Positions 33,333 through 45,205 of a DNA stretch of 64,000 bases are shown one piece after another. Positions within the stretch are counted from its first letter, which is position 1, and every line of letters starts with the position of its first letter. Source of the stretch: Acytostelium subglobosum LB1 (Eukaryota > Evosea > Eumycetozoa > Acytosteliales > Acytosteliaceae); NCBI RefSeq assembly GCF_000787575.1, contig NW_012236527.1, forward strand, positions 930,001-994,000. Direction: 5' to 3'. The position numbers and the translations under genes were made by a program. The notes beneath the pieces were generated by a model. The model was not told where the DNA came from. It did not search any database and saw nothing but the letters and a program-made list of their open reading frames with translations.

Positions 33333-34976
33333 TATTATTTAAATATTATATATATTGTATAAGTTAAGTTATTATTACAACAAAGATGGAGATAATGATT
33401 GATGCATGAATGGGGCTATCTACCTTATCCAAGACATTTCTTGGACCATGATCAGGATCATGGTCAACAGGGATGCAGTCCCAATCTTGGGGGATGGTGT
33501 GGCATCATTGGATGATGGACCATCATTATCCAGTAATCAAAAGGCCATCAACATCCATCCATTCAATCATCCAATCCATTCGTGTAATATGAACAATACT
33601 CTCTCCCCATCCAACCAACCAACCTACCAAATAGACATAATAGACCACCACTCGCGCACTTGTCGATTCATACACACAAACAATGTTGTGTGGCGATCTA
33701 GAACATTATCACTATCAATCATCAGAGATGGTTTAATAAATTTGATGTATTCATATAAAGCGATGGGATCTATCTACCGACAAATTGAAGGAGTGCGTGA
33801 GTGAGAGAGAGACTTGGTAGGACTCAAAGACCTGACACAAGATGAAGGGAATGATTGAGCGAGAGAGTGACAATTGAAGACCCGAGATGGGTCGTTTGCA
33901 GGAAGACCCTCTCGGTCCATCATAATATGTGGTTGGTGGGAGTGTTCCCAATAATAGATATTTTTGTTCGTGTTTGTTTATGTGTTTGTGTGATTGAAGG
34001 AGTGTGGGTGTTTGAACAGTTAGTTAGTTTTGTTTGTTGTGTTATGTCTTTGTGTCTGAGTGTGTGTAATAATGAAGGTCTGAATGATCACCCGAGAACA
34101 CGATCGTAGCGTTCTTGCTATTTTGGTACCACTATCCATTTGAATGGCTTAAAGTAAGTTCCTTCCACACACCACCTTAAACACATTCAGAAAGAGACCC
34201 GAGGGTTGGTGAACTCGACCGGCAACAGTTTCTTGCCTTGCAAGGTACACTCAAGCCAACCGATTCAAACTGGATCAAGAAAAGACTTACAGAGTTGTCT
34301 GCGAATGTGAATGTATGATCGAAATAGAATTGGATGACGATAAATATAAATATATTTATTTGTTTATTATTGTGATGGGTGGAGTGTATGTGTTGTTGTG
34401 CTTTTGGTTGGACTCCATGAACGAGGATTGTCACTCCAAACCAACCATCGCTTCAAAAAGAATCATTATTCAGCGAAGGATAGTATAACCCTTCAAAGAT
34501 CTACCCGACCTCGACTACAAAATTCATTTTACACTTCCATCATCCACCTTTATAAATTGATAATGACATGTCATCAATCAACCTATTAATATTAAATACA
34601 TCTTGGACTTGTTATAATAATATTTCCTTTATTTAAATAATATTATATTTTTATTAATATTTATTTATTATATTTATTCATACAGATAATAATCCCGTTT
34701 AGGTACAGATACAGATACAAACTCAACTCAAACATACACACACAAAGGCAAGTAAACATATAAAGGTGTATCTTTAATGAGAAATAAATACATAGGGTAT
34801 TTGAGATGATCGGAGAGTGGAAATGATGATAGTTGCTGTTGTTGTAGTTGATTGGACATCGAGATGTTCCTTGAGCTTCGCAGCCAAACGCAACCACACA
34901 TGTCCAGACACTCTTGAGTTTGCTCGGGTGTTGATTGATGGGTGTGGGGTAGGGGTCGTTCACTCACTCACTGCAC
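33333..34976. other. 1.6-kb gene-poor region between PSI-like copies 3 and 4
   Basis: Several short ORFs exist on both strands (for example 33406-33804 +), but none shows domain features, splice support or a dictyostelid-like composition. AT-rich TTTATT stretches lie around 34620-34680. No RNA gene recognised. Confidence 0.5.
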
Positions 34977-37202
34977 TTAGTTGTTACCGTACAGTGGGTT
35001 GTTACCAGAGGCTGGGTTCTGAGTGTAGAGTGGGTTGCTGTTGAGCGAGGCGATCTTGTTCTCACGGGAGTTCTTCCAGTAGTCGTATCCCTTCTTGCCT
35101 CCAAAGATCATGATGGCAAGAGCGACGGCACCGGCAACGACGATGGCAGCAATGACTCCAGTCGAAATGACGGCAGCCTTGTTACAGCCGAATGGCAGTG
35201 GAGAATAGTCGTGGAACTCACACTTCTGAGTACCGTTGTTGCAGACACCGTATTGGCAGTCGGGGTTGTCGGCGACACACTTCTTGGCAAAGGTGATGCA
35301 GCCGAGACGCTCGTCACAGAGCGAGTCAATGCAGAAGTCGGTCGAGGCGCAGGTTCTGTTGGTGAGACCACATCCACCGGTTGGGGAGCAGATACCAACC
35401 TGGCAGAGGCCAGCGTCTGGGCAGGTGACGGTCTCGTTGTGACGGCATCCAGTGTCTGGCTCACATGAGTCGACGGTGCAAGGGTTGTCGTCACCACAGG
35501 TGTTGGCAGTGTACGAGCAAACGCCAGCGGTACAGGTTCCGAGGTTGCACTTGTTACCAGTGTCACAGAGAGCGTTGGTGTCAACACAGCCGCCAGCGTC
35601 CTTGCTGCAGGACTGGCAAGCGCCAGAGCACTTCTTTGGTGTGTGGGTGATAAGTCCAGTGTTTGGATCACAGAAGTCATCAGTGCACGGGTCATTGTCG
35701 GTAATGGAGGCGTTGGAGTAGACACACTTTCCAGAGAGGTTGTCACAGGTGGCGACCTTGCAGAATGGGGTCTTGGTTGGGTCACAACATCCACACTCAG
35801 TGCTGTTGAGCAACTTGGTCTGGCATCCGGAGCCGGCAGCACATGAGTAGACAGTGCATGGTGCTGGGCTGGCTGGGGCACAGTTCTTTGGCTTGCTGAC
35901 GCAACCCTTGACCTTGTCACAGGAGTAGTCAGTGCAGAACTTGTCTGATTCTGGGCAGACGACTTGGGATGAGACACACTCACCAGCATCGTTACAGACG
36001 TTGTTAGTGCATGCATCTGGGGCGACACACTTTGGCTTGTACTGGCAACCACCCTTGGAAGCATCACAACCGTTGTTGACCTGGCACTTGACAGCTGGGC
36101 AAGTCTTGTCAAGACCCTTCTGGCAGGTACCTCCAACGCATTTCCAGTTGAAGCAAAGATCGGCGGCAGTCTGGGAAGCACAGGTGATCTTGGTGTGGTT
36201 ACAGTAGTTCTTGAAGTTGTCGATGGTGAGACCAGCCTGGGTACCTGGTGGGCAGGAATCGATGGTGCACGAGTCCTTGTCATCACAGTCTCCGTTGGTG
36301 GCGGCACTGCAGCAGGATGAACCGTCTCCGTTGCACACACCACAGTAGTCAGTGACCAGACATCTGACCTCGAGGTTGGTGTCGATCTTGATGGTGGAGG
36401 TGTCAGTGTGTCTCTCACAGTAGTAGAAGTCAAAGGCGTACGTGCCTCCCTTGGAAATTCCGAGCTTAGACTGGGTAGCCGAGTCCTTGAGGTTGANCGG
36501 AGCCAGACTCACGAGAGTGCAGTCCACCGAGGTCGACAGCGAGTCTGTTGTTGATGAACACCCAGACATCATCGTCTCCTCTGAAGTTGAACACTTCATT
36601 GCCCTGGAAGGTGAAGAAGGAGTTCATCTTGAGGCAGAAATGGAAGTTCTGGTAGGAGCCTCTGCCTCCATTGTCCTTGTAGATTCTGTTGGCAGCTTCA
36701 GTGTCCCAGCCCTGGTTGTTGATTGGGAAGAAGACCTGGTTGTCAATGCCGTAGATACCAGTGTTGACATCGTTCAAGGTGAAGGTCATTGGGTATGGGA
36801 TGAACTTGTTGATGTTGGGGGTGTTGGCGAACCAGCTGGGGAAGGAGTCCTTATCGACGATTCTTCCATGGTACAGGTCAGCATTTGGTGCAATCTCGGG
36901 GATCTTTGACTGTGGGTTCAAGTTGAACTTGACGAGGCCAGTAGTAAGACCGTCGACCTTTGAGTTATCAGCTTCAAAGTTGGAATTCTTTGATGGCAAA
37001 TGATCAAAGATGGACACAGTGACAGTAAACTCGTCTATTAATGTGGATGTGAATGTGTTAGTTATTTGTTTGTTTGTTTGTTTGTTGGAGTTGTATTCCT
37101 GGAATGTCCTGGACACACTGTGTTTCTCTACATACTTGGTCTCTGTGCCAGCACTGCTACAGCGCATATAACAAGTACTATGAATACTTTGTTCATGTTC
37201 AT
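34977..37202 (-). CDS. PSI-factor-like type I membrane protein, copy 4 (intron-poor, ambiguous base)
   Basis: Exons 37202-37136 and 37034-34977, about 708 aa. Only the first intron of the family remains; the two introns inside the PA14/fibro-slime part are absent ([14 protein letters not shown] is continuous). Signal peptide, PA14 domain, CTDC-type Cys repeats, TM helix and tail [19 protein letters not shown] are all present. At an N (36497) the frame changes by one between GGLHSRES and NLKDSATQSKLG. Because it coincides with an ambiguous base, this is probably an assembly fault rather than a real lesion. GC content is visibly higher than in the other copies. The region before the Cys repeats (SKGGTYAFDF) differs from its sisters. 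Confidence 0.85.
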
Positions 37203-38423
37203 TTCTTTAAATAAATATTTATATATATATATTAGATCTCTCCTCCTTTAAATGTTGTATTAGTATATATAATAATATTACAAGGATGTTATTGTACAAC
37301 AACAATTAAGATAGATAGATAATTATAATGAATTGACTTTGGAAGGATCACTTGCTTTTGATTTGTTGGTTGTTGTGTTGGCTGGTCTTCCACACCGACA
37401 TAGATATCTGACACACCTTTGTTGTTGTGTTTTCTCTCTTTCCAACGCATGAGCAGGCAGTCGCCGTGCCCACGGGCTGCCAAGCCCCCGGCAACGGCCC
37501 ACAAACAGCTTGTAAAGGCAGGCACCAACAGAACTGCACATCCAGCCACCACCCACCTGCCACACCACGTCGAGTATTATTATATTCTGGTCAAGGCAGT
37601 CATGAAGGTGGCTAGTCCAGTCAAGTCTTTTCGTGTGAACATGGTCACACCAGCGTTGCCCCACTACCACCCATCCACCCGTCTTCAAACCCATTTGTGG
37701 CACCAGACCTTTAAGATCTTAACTAACGTTTAAAAGAATGATCTTGCAAAAAAACACTGTTTTCCAGGGGCTAAATGGGATATTCTCACTAAAAGTGGGG
37801 GATCTTGTGAAATGGATGTCGGTTATTGATTTGATGTGTGTTGGGAGAGTGAGAAAAAAACGAAGTTTGGTAATTAGTGGTTGGATGTGTGTGTGGAGGT
37901 TAGATGGACGTGTGTCAATTTGGATGTGATGTGCGGGTGTGATTGGATGTTGCCGGTATTAGCTTAATAAATGATCATGGTGACCCAAATGCCATCGCAT
38001 GATCAAATTCCATTATTATTGGGAATCACATTGGAGCTCAAGCATGCATGAATTTAATGAATGTACATGAACGAATGTGGTTGATGATCGGCACGATTCC
38101 GTATTTGCACGTGTGTGTAAGTAGAACATCACTGGTCCAGTCCAGTCGACTACGTTGCAACAGGGAGGTGATAGTTTAGTTGTTTGATGGAATGTTGGAT
38201 GCCACTTGTTTAATTGGCCCCACAATAGACCGACTGCCTGTTGACTGACACATGATTGATGGACCATGGACCAATCAATACTTTGAAAGGATGGTCGATC
38301 GGTCGGACGAACAACCATCGCGTGATGAAGGTTGTAGAATGGTGGTAGTGGTGGCCCAGCCCACTCTCCGATTGGTACCATCACGAGAGTGTTGGGGCGC
38401 CGCAGCAGCAGCGTCAGCAGCTG
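37203..38423. other. Intergenic region between PSI-like copy 4 and the sulfotransferase-like gene
   Basis: Three overlapping short minus-strand ORFs occur at 37289-37703 and another at 38016-38384. None has a recognisable domain or clear splice signals. The segment 37440-37580 is noticeably GC-rich. Confidence 0.5.
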
Positions 38424-40382
38424 TTATTGCATCTTAGTTGAGTGGGCTGGTATTGCGGATATGCTGGCTATGAGGTCATCAATGGTGGCCTGGACAAGAG
38501 GACGTCCAACAATGTCCAGTTGGCGATCAAACATCCTCAAGGCTTCCTTAAAGAGGTTGATGTCCATCATATTCCTTTCCTTGATTAGATCGGTTACTGT
38601 TTCCGATAAAGTGATAGTAGTCGTAGTACCTCTCGTCTTTATCGTCGGAGACTGGGAACGCAGTGACAATGACCTTTGCAACATTTCGGACGAAGCCGGC
38701 GAGATATTTGCAAAGTCCAAGGAACAATAAAACTTTGCCAATGCTGCCGTTTCAATGAATCGTTCGCTTATTCCAATGAGACCCATCCTACATTATTATT
38801 AATAATATAACATGTACGAATAAAGAAGTGATCGAGAGTGCGAGTCAGTATATATCGCGACATGAGGTTATTGGGGTCGTGTTGGTGTTGACTTGTCACT
38901 ATTGATCACTTCAAATAATGAAGTGTATGTTGATTGATTGATTGATGTGTCTTACCTTCTTAAGTGAAACAGAGCCACACGGTATGTCTCCTCTGTTGTT
39001 GACGACACGGCAATGTTGCCCAAAAGTCCATCATTATTGGACGACTCGTCATCTTCGTCGTCTACATATTCTTCGCCAAGGCCAATGCCATTGCCATTGC
39101 CAATACCAATACCAACTCCAACTCCAGGGCCAACACCAATGCCAGCCAACATCCTCGTTTGTTCGTTATTCGCTTGTGGAGAAGTCTTTATCCATTGTTC
39201 AATCGTTGTTATATTTGTATCGCTCTCATTCATATGTGCACGATGATTGTTATACGCTCTTATCACTCTCTCCACTGGATCACCAAGCATTGCCAAGTAT
39301 GAATAACTCTGTCTATCAATGGTAACTACATCATCATCGTCATGACCTCCATCACCATCTCCAATATCATCACTCGACAGACTCATATGAATTCCATAGT
39401 TGAATCGACCAATCATTGCGCCTACACTTCCATTCACTCCATCCACGCCTAGATTGTAACAAAGTGTCAGTCACTAACTCAATCCACTCAAACTTAGGAG
39501 TCAGTACTTACCTGGATCACCATCGATAACTTGTATCGATCCTGGAAAGTTGTTGGCAATGAGCTCGCCCAAGGTGTTGGGGTAGCGGCTGGTGAGATCA
39601 ATGCATAGGTATGGTTGGGGGAGCAGTGCCACCGGGTAGTGATTGCGAATCGGTGTCTCGAGTGAGAGTGGCTGCATGGTGAGTCCAAGTTGTCCCATCA
39701 ATGTCTTGTGAGTGAACTCCATCCTGCGATGTCTATAATACTCCAACAGAATGAGTTGCCTACGCATCTGTATGCGCACTTTGTCCCATTCCTCAGTATT
39801 GGAGTTGCTGTTCAGCTGAAGGAATCGCTTGCCCAACATCTCATATCGATGTAGATAGCTGTCGTATTGTTTCGACTCGTATGAGGTGTTGTTGTGATCG
39901 TCGTCGTCGTCGTCGTCGTTGTGATCTGGAAGTGCACGGACCATTCTATAGTTGTAAGGGTCTTTGTTTGGGGATGGTTCCACATCCTTATACAATTGAT
40001 AATAGTTATAATAGTTGATGAATGATAATGTCTTGCTGTCATTAATATAATGTGTGACTGTGATTCCTGAGTTGGAGTTGGAAATGGAGTTGGAGTTGGA
40101 AGTTGGACCTTCATGGTCTGGCTTTACATGTGACGATTGATGAAGAATTCGATCACGATCACGACGTTGAACTATATGTTTGAGATACTCTATCCAACCT
40201 TTGGCATCGTTGCCAAAGTCAGTTAGGGTAACTACTCTGTTGTGATTGGCATTACATTGTTCTCCACCACCTATCAATGGCAAATAAATAATCATCGGCA
40301 TTGCTGCCATCAATGCCAATATGAGTAAGATGAATCGGACATTATTCCTTCCAAGTCTACGTCTAATATATGATGTTGGCAT
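38424..40382 (-). CDS. Type II membrane sulfotransferase-like protein, probably degenerate
   Basis: Exons 40382-39512, 39448-38956 and 38787-38424 give 575 aa. A short cytoplasmic basic tail (RRRLGRN) and TM helix ~16-38 suggest a Golgi type II protein. The second exon holds YLAMLGDPVERVIRAYNNHR, like the 3'-PAPS-binding loop of HS2ST-type sulfotransferases ('RDPVERxxSxY'), but Arg is replaced by Gly (codon 39284-39282) and Ser by Arg (39260-39258). The third exon begins MGLIGISERFIE, as in that family ('GLTERF'). No P-loop-like 5'-PAPS motif is recognisable. Low-complexity Asn/Ser, Asp and Gly-Ile-Gly runs interrupt the domain. The fold is likely; activity is doubtful. Confidence 0.65.
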
Positions 40383-40473
40383 TATTATATTGATTAATTA
40401 ATTGATCATACTAAGGATACTAGTACTTCATTTCAAGAATGATCAGAATGAACGACCCTTCATTGTACATCAG

Positions 40474-40520
<47 letters not shown>

Positions 40521-41270
40521 TTGACATACTCACAACATATCAGAATAATACTTTGTGACTAGTCTGATGACGTTTCTCAATCTCTTCGCTCACCATGGTC
40601 CAAAGTTGGTAACTATTCGTCTGGGACAAGTCTAGTCGATTCAATCATGTGGGGGCGCGGCACTACTTCATCCAACAAATCAAAATCCACGTCTGCAGTG
40701 TCATCCTGGACGAAAGTATTTGGTTCAACGTCACAAAAACCCTAGGGTTGTCGTGTCAAGTCGTAGTTGGTTTTGTGCATCTCGCACTCTTTACGTGATG
40801 GCATTGTCAATCATTCCATTGTAAACATTCTTTCATTCATTCCATTTACATCGATGACAAATAATTATAATGACATACATACAACATTACATTGTTCGAT
40901 TGTTCAACAACATGATTGAATCATATGTCTGACATGAATTTTATTGTATTGTATTGAATGAATGAATGAATAAATGAATGTGTTCATCCCGAACAACCCT
41001 TGTTTGTTCCATTTATCCATTAATTATCACAACTCATGGAATAGGAACTTACAAAAATAGGTGTTTTGGGATGAGAATGAAGAGACGCAATGTTGGACAT
41101 AACAGTAAAATTTGGCGCGCAATTTCACTTAGAAGAAATCAGATCTGTTGTGTGTTGTAAGTGTTTTGCAAACAAGTGAAGTGCTGACTGAACCATTTTA
41201 TTCATTCATTGTTATAACTATTATTTATATATATAATTGATATCAACGATTTCACAAACAAAAGAATAAG
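40383..41270. promoter_or_regulatory. Divergent region between the sulfotransferase-like gene and rad21
   Basis: No gene seen. Contains the (GA)n repeat at 40478-40516 and (GAAT)n near 40955-40980. The last ~60 bases before the rad21 ATG are AT-rich. Confidence 0.5.
40478..40516. repeat. (GA)n microsatellite
   Basis: 39 nt of uninterrupted AG/GA repeat in the divergent promoter region. Confidence 0.95.
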
Positions 41271-43816
41271 ATGTTCTTTTCACAGATTGTGTTGTCAAAG
41301 AGAGGACCACTTGGAAAGGTCTGGCTGGCTGGTCATTGGGACAGGAAGTTGACAAAGAGCCATGTCTTCAAGACAAACATCCCAAAGTCAATCAGTATGT
41401 TCTAGGACATTCAATATATGTTGTAACATTCAATACTAACAATGAATGAATGATTACTTCAATTGATTTGTAGGACACATATTACATCCACATCTTCCAA
41501 TGGCTCTTCGTATGACATCACATTTGTTGCTTGGTGTCGTACGTATCTTTTCAAAGAAGGTCAAGTTCCTGTTGGATGATTGTGGTGATGCCGTTGCAAG
41601 ATTCAAGGGCACAACCAAGATGATTGCACCAGGTATCAACTTGGCAGTGGCCGAAGAAGAGGAGGACCCTCAAACACTCACAACAACATCAAAGCAAGGA
41701 AATGTCGCACATCAAATCGATGACTATCTCCGATCAGTTATTCTTAAAGATGGAAGAATTGAAGAGTATGTATCCTATTCATTCATCCATTCATTCATTG
41801 TGATCTAACACACACATCGCATCACATTATAGCTTGGTAGTTGACAAGTTCTTTGAGTCAAAGAAGTTCCAACAACTATATATGGAGGCCATGAAGCCTG
41901 TACCAGCTCCATCGGCACCCTCTACACCTGGCCAGAGACATATAGATGAGCCAGGATTATCACCAGAGCAGCAAGACACCTCAGTCATGCAAGAGGACTT
42001 GGAGAAGCAGCAGAGGATCGATATCGAGATCATGAGAGAGCTGGACAGGATGGATGCAGAGCGAAAGGCGCGCCAGGAGGAGTTGCTTCCACAACTGAAG
42101 GAGCGCGAGAATGATGACTCATTTATCAGCTACAAACAATGGATCGAGAACTTCCACGAGGATGAGATGGTGATGCGAGGAGCCCAAAGCGTATCAATCC
42201 ACATCACGCCTCAGCGACAGAGCATCGAACCATCTGCCCAGAAGACCGGTCCGCCTGGCACAGGTGAGGAGGGCGACGATCAATTCCGTCCCTACTCACC
42301 AAGCTCACCCTATCAGGCGCCGCCAGTCCCTGCCGACGTTTCAATAGGCCAACATATGAGTCCTGGTCTGGAGATCGAGCCAACATCAATGGAGCTTCAG
42401 GGTGTGTTCGATCCAGTCGACTACTACCCTGGTACCAAGTTTGACATTGACAAGGATGATCCCCTTCAGAAAACAGGCAAGGAAATGGACTTGCCAATCC
42501 CCTTCATAGGATCGAGGCCTGATGATGAAGAATGGATGGAGCAAGGAGGTGACCTTCCTCCTTCCCCGCCCCAACAAGGAGGAGACTATCCGCCTTCGCC
42601 GCCTCCACCAGATGTCAACCAGGAGCGTCCAGACACAGCTGTCGACTCACAGAAGCCCAGGGGTATAATCCCTTTGATCGAGATATCACCACCAGAGCAA
42701 GTCCAGCCCAAGACCACCAAAGCAATGCGCGAGGCACAAACCAGAAGAATAGGACGTAGGGCACTCAACCGAACCGATATAAACCGATTGCGAAACAATG
42801 CCAACTCCCTGCTGACACAACACCGAACGTTCCCCACGACCAGCGCCGAGTTCCACCTGCAGACCAAGACCCTCTCGGCGCCCGGCCCAAAGTACTCGAT
42901 GCTGATGCCGGTGCGCAGAGTGATCAATGAGAGGATCACCGACCAATTCAGAGACATCTTCCACAGATACAAGGAGGTGCTCGACGATGACGATGTCAAG
43001 CTCATGAGCTACCTCAAGGCGGCAAAGGTGCACCAGTCGCTCAAGGAGTTCGAGGGCATGGGCGTGGACTTTGATTCAACGATGAAGGAGTCGCTGGGCA
43101 TCCCTCCCGACATGGAGTTTGACAAGCTGCCACTCAAGGAGCAGGTCATTCTGTCCAAGGTTACCGAGCATATAGAGGATAAGCTTAACATTGCACCAAA
43201 CAAGCGAGCAAAGATTGACAGCACCATCACTGAGGAGGAGGAAGCCCAGCTGTTGGGCCAGCTCGAGAAGGAGTTGGACATGCTCGCGATGCATCCAGTG
43301 TCACCAGCGAGACGAGACGATTTAGAGCATCCATATGTCGGCGATGATAAGGAGAATGTGTTTGAGGTTGATCTAGGTGGTGGTGGTGATCGATGGGACG
43401 ACTACCAGCACAACCCTGTCCTCCCTGAAGATGATCTGAGTCCGATCAAGGGCGATCTGAGTCCGATCAAGGGCGACGACGATGGCATTCCATTCAAGAC
43501 GCCCCAGCAGACGCCAAAGAAGACACCTGGACCAGGATCATGGACACCCAGAACATCAACAATGCACACCGTTCTCAACAACTACTTCAACACACACAAC
43601 ACCAACTCAATCAACTTTGAGAGTCTGGTTGCCGACAAACAGACAAGAGTTGCCGTTGCCGGTACCTTTTACGAAATGCTGGTGCTCAAGACAAAGGGAT
43701 TGGTCGAGGTCCACCAAGACGAGGCATACTCTGACATCCAAATCACAAAGACGAGCTCGTTCAATCAAACAAAGTCCTGGGCAAGGGAACCAAACCAGCA
43801 GGAGAATATGGAATAA
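41271..43816 (+). CDS. rad21: Cohesin alpha-kleisin subunit RAD21/SCC1
   Basis: Exons 41271-41394, 41474-41765 and 41833-43816 give 799 aa. The kleisin closes the SMC1-SMC3 ring and is cut by separase at anaphase. The N-terminal Rad21/Rec8 domain is unmistakable ([24 protein letters not shown], read in short blocks; [11 protein letters not shown]). The C-terminal winged helix is at ~735-785 ([22 protein letters not shown]). The long middle is Pro/Glu/Asp-rich and disordered and includes a duplicated DDLSPIKG motif (43431-43470). All splice phases agree. It is a mitotic-type kleisin rather than REC8, judged from the start motif only. Confidence 0.9.
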
Positions 43817-44200
43817 CGATATCATTGTACATATACATATCATATATAAATCAATCTACTGATTGGTGGATCGGCAAAACGCGCATAATGAACGTGTATG
43901 TTGGGACCAAGGTCATCACTCTTGAGTGTCGATAAGTTTGGTATTGTTACTTGATAACCATGTTTATTATCCTCCATGTTGTTGTTGAATGTACTGTACA
44001 GTAGTCGCTGATGATGATGAAACCAAAGTCAATGATGATGGTGATCGATAAAGTTGTTGTTGTTGTTGTGGCGGTGGCGGCGACGACTCACACATACACT
44101 CATAAACACAGCTGGAGGAGGAGAAGGAGAGGAAGAGGAAGAGGAAGAGGAGGAGGAATGACGAGAAGTGCGAGCGAGATGATGCTTTGAGTATATTGAT
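43817..44200. other. Convergent 3' region between rad21 and the Rab11-like gene
   Basis: Non-coding. Includes a 45-nt pure purine run on the plus strand (44114-44158; GGAGGAGAAGGAG type) and a (TTG)n run near 44053-44070. Confidence 0.6.
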
Positions 44201-45205
44201 TTAGCAGCATCCCTTCTTCTTCTCTTGATGTGTAGAGGTTGTAGTTGCGATTGGAGTGTCAGACAGTGGAGTAATCTTGTGTCCAGCATTCGTTTGTGGC
44301 TTCAACCACTCCTGTCCATCATCCATGACAATGTTCTTTCTCTGTCCCAGATGGCTATATATGTCTGTTGATTGATTGATTGATTGTGATTCGTCAGGTG
44401 ATCAGTATATTGTATTGCATACCATGGCAAGGCATGGCTCGAGATGTATGTATGTATTCTTGCTTACCCTTGAGCAGACGTTCAAAGGCTTGGTTTACAT
44501 TGTTTGAGTTGAGAGCAGAGGTCTCCAAGAATGATATCTTGTTGGACTGAGCAAAGGACTGAGCCTCCTGAGTCGACACCTCTCTAGACGTTTCCAAATC
44601 AGACTTGTTGCCAACCATCATGATCAAGATGTCTGGCTCTGCATTCTCTCTCAATTCATTCAACCATCTTGTAACATTCTTAAAGCTTATCTGTTTGTTG
44701 GTTGGAGCAGTAGCATCAAATGGTTAGTCCTCATGTATGTATGTAGTGTCACATGTAGTCAAGACAGACAAGACACATACTTTAGATGTAATATCGTATA
44801 CAATCATCGCACCTACAGCTCCACGATAGTATCTATATATGATTATGTATGATGTGATTATGATTAGTCAAGATGTTTGATTAGATTGATTGATTGAAGT
44901 GGATAGACGTACCCGCTGGTTACGGCACGGAAACGCTCTTGTCCTGCAGTGTCCCAACATTGAGCAGTGACAACCTTGCCATCGATCTCTATTGACTTGG
45001 TGCCAAAGTCAACACCGATTGTAGCCTTTGTCTTCTCTGTGAACTCGTTTCTTGTGAATCTATTTAGCAGGTTTGACTTGCCGACAGCAGAGTCACCAAT
45101 GATGACGACTAATGTGAAACGTGTAAGTCTCATTCATTCATTCATTCAAACACACAACGACAACATACTCTTGAACAAATATTCATTCTCTTCTTCTTGT
45201 GCCAT
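44201..45205 (-). CDS. Rab11-family small GTPase
   Basis: Exons 45205-45169, 45108-44913, 44832-44781, 44690-44468 and 44364-44201 give 223 aa. G motifs: [55 protein letters not shown] and [10 protein letters not shown]. The sequence [25 protein letters not shown] and the C-terminal KKKGCC prenylation signal resemble Rab11, which controls recycling endosomes and, in Dictyostelium, the contractile vacuole. Assignment among the Rab11 paralogues is not possible here. All four introns are in consistent phase; the last acceptor (CAACAG/ACATATATAG) was chosen because it keeps the frame into SHLGQRKN. Confidence 0.9.

Noticed and set aside
33406-33804. 132-aa plus-strand ORF in the gap between PSI-like copies 3 and 4
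   Set aside because: Low-complexity composition, no recognisable domain and no splice partners; likely chance.
35108-36433. Long Ser/Thr/Pro-rich ORF (441 aa) on the same strand as PSI-like copy 4
   Set aside because: It is an alternative frame of the Cys-repeat region; the regular codon pattern of that repeat removes stops. Similar shadows occur in all four copies on both strands.
37323-37703. Cys/Trp-containing minus-strand ORF of 126 aa and two overlapping ORFs
   Set aside because: GC-rich island opens several frames at once; none shows a domain or a coherent gene model.
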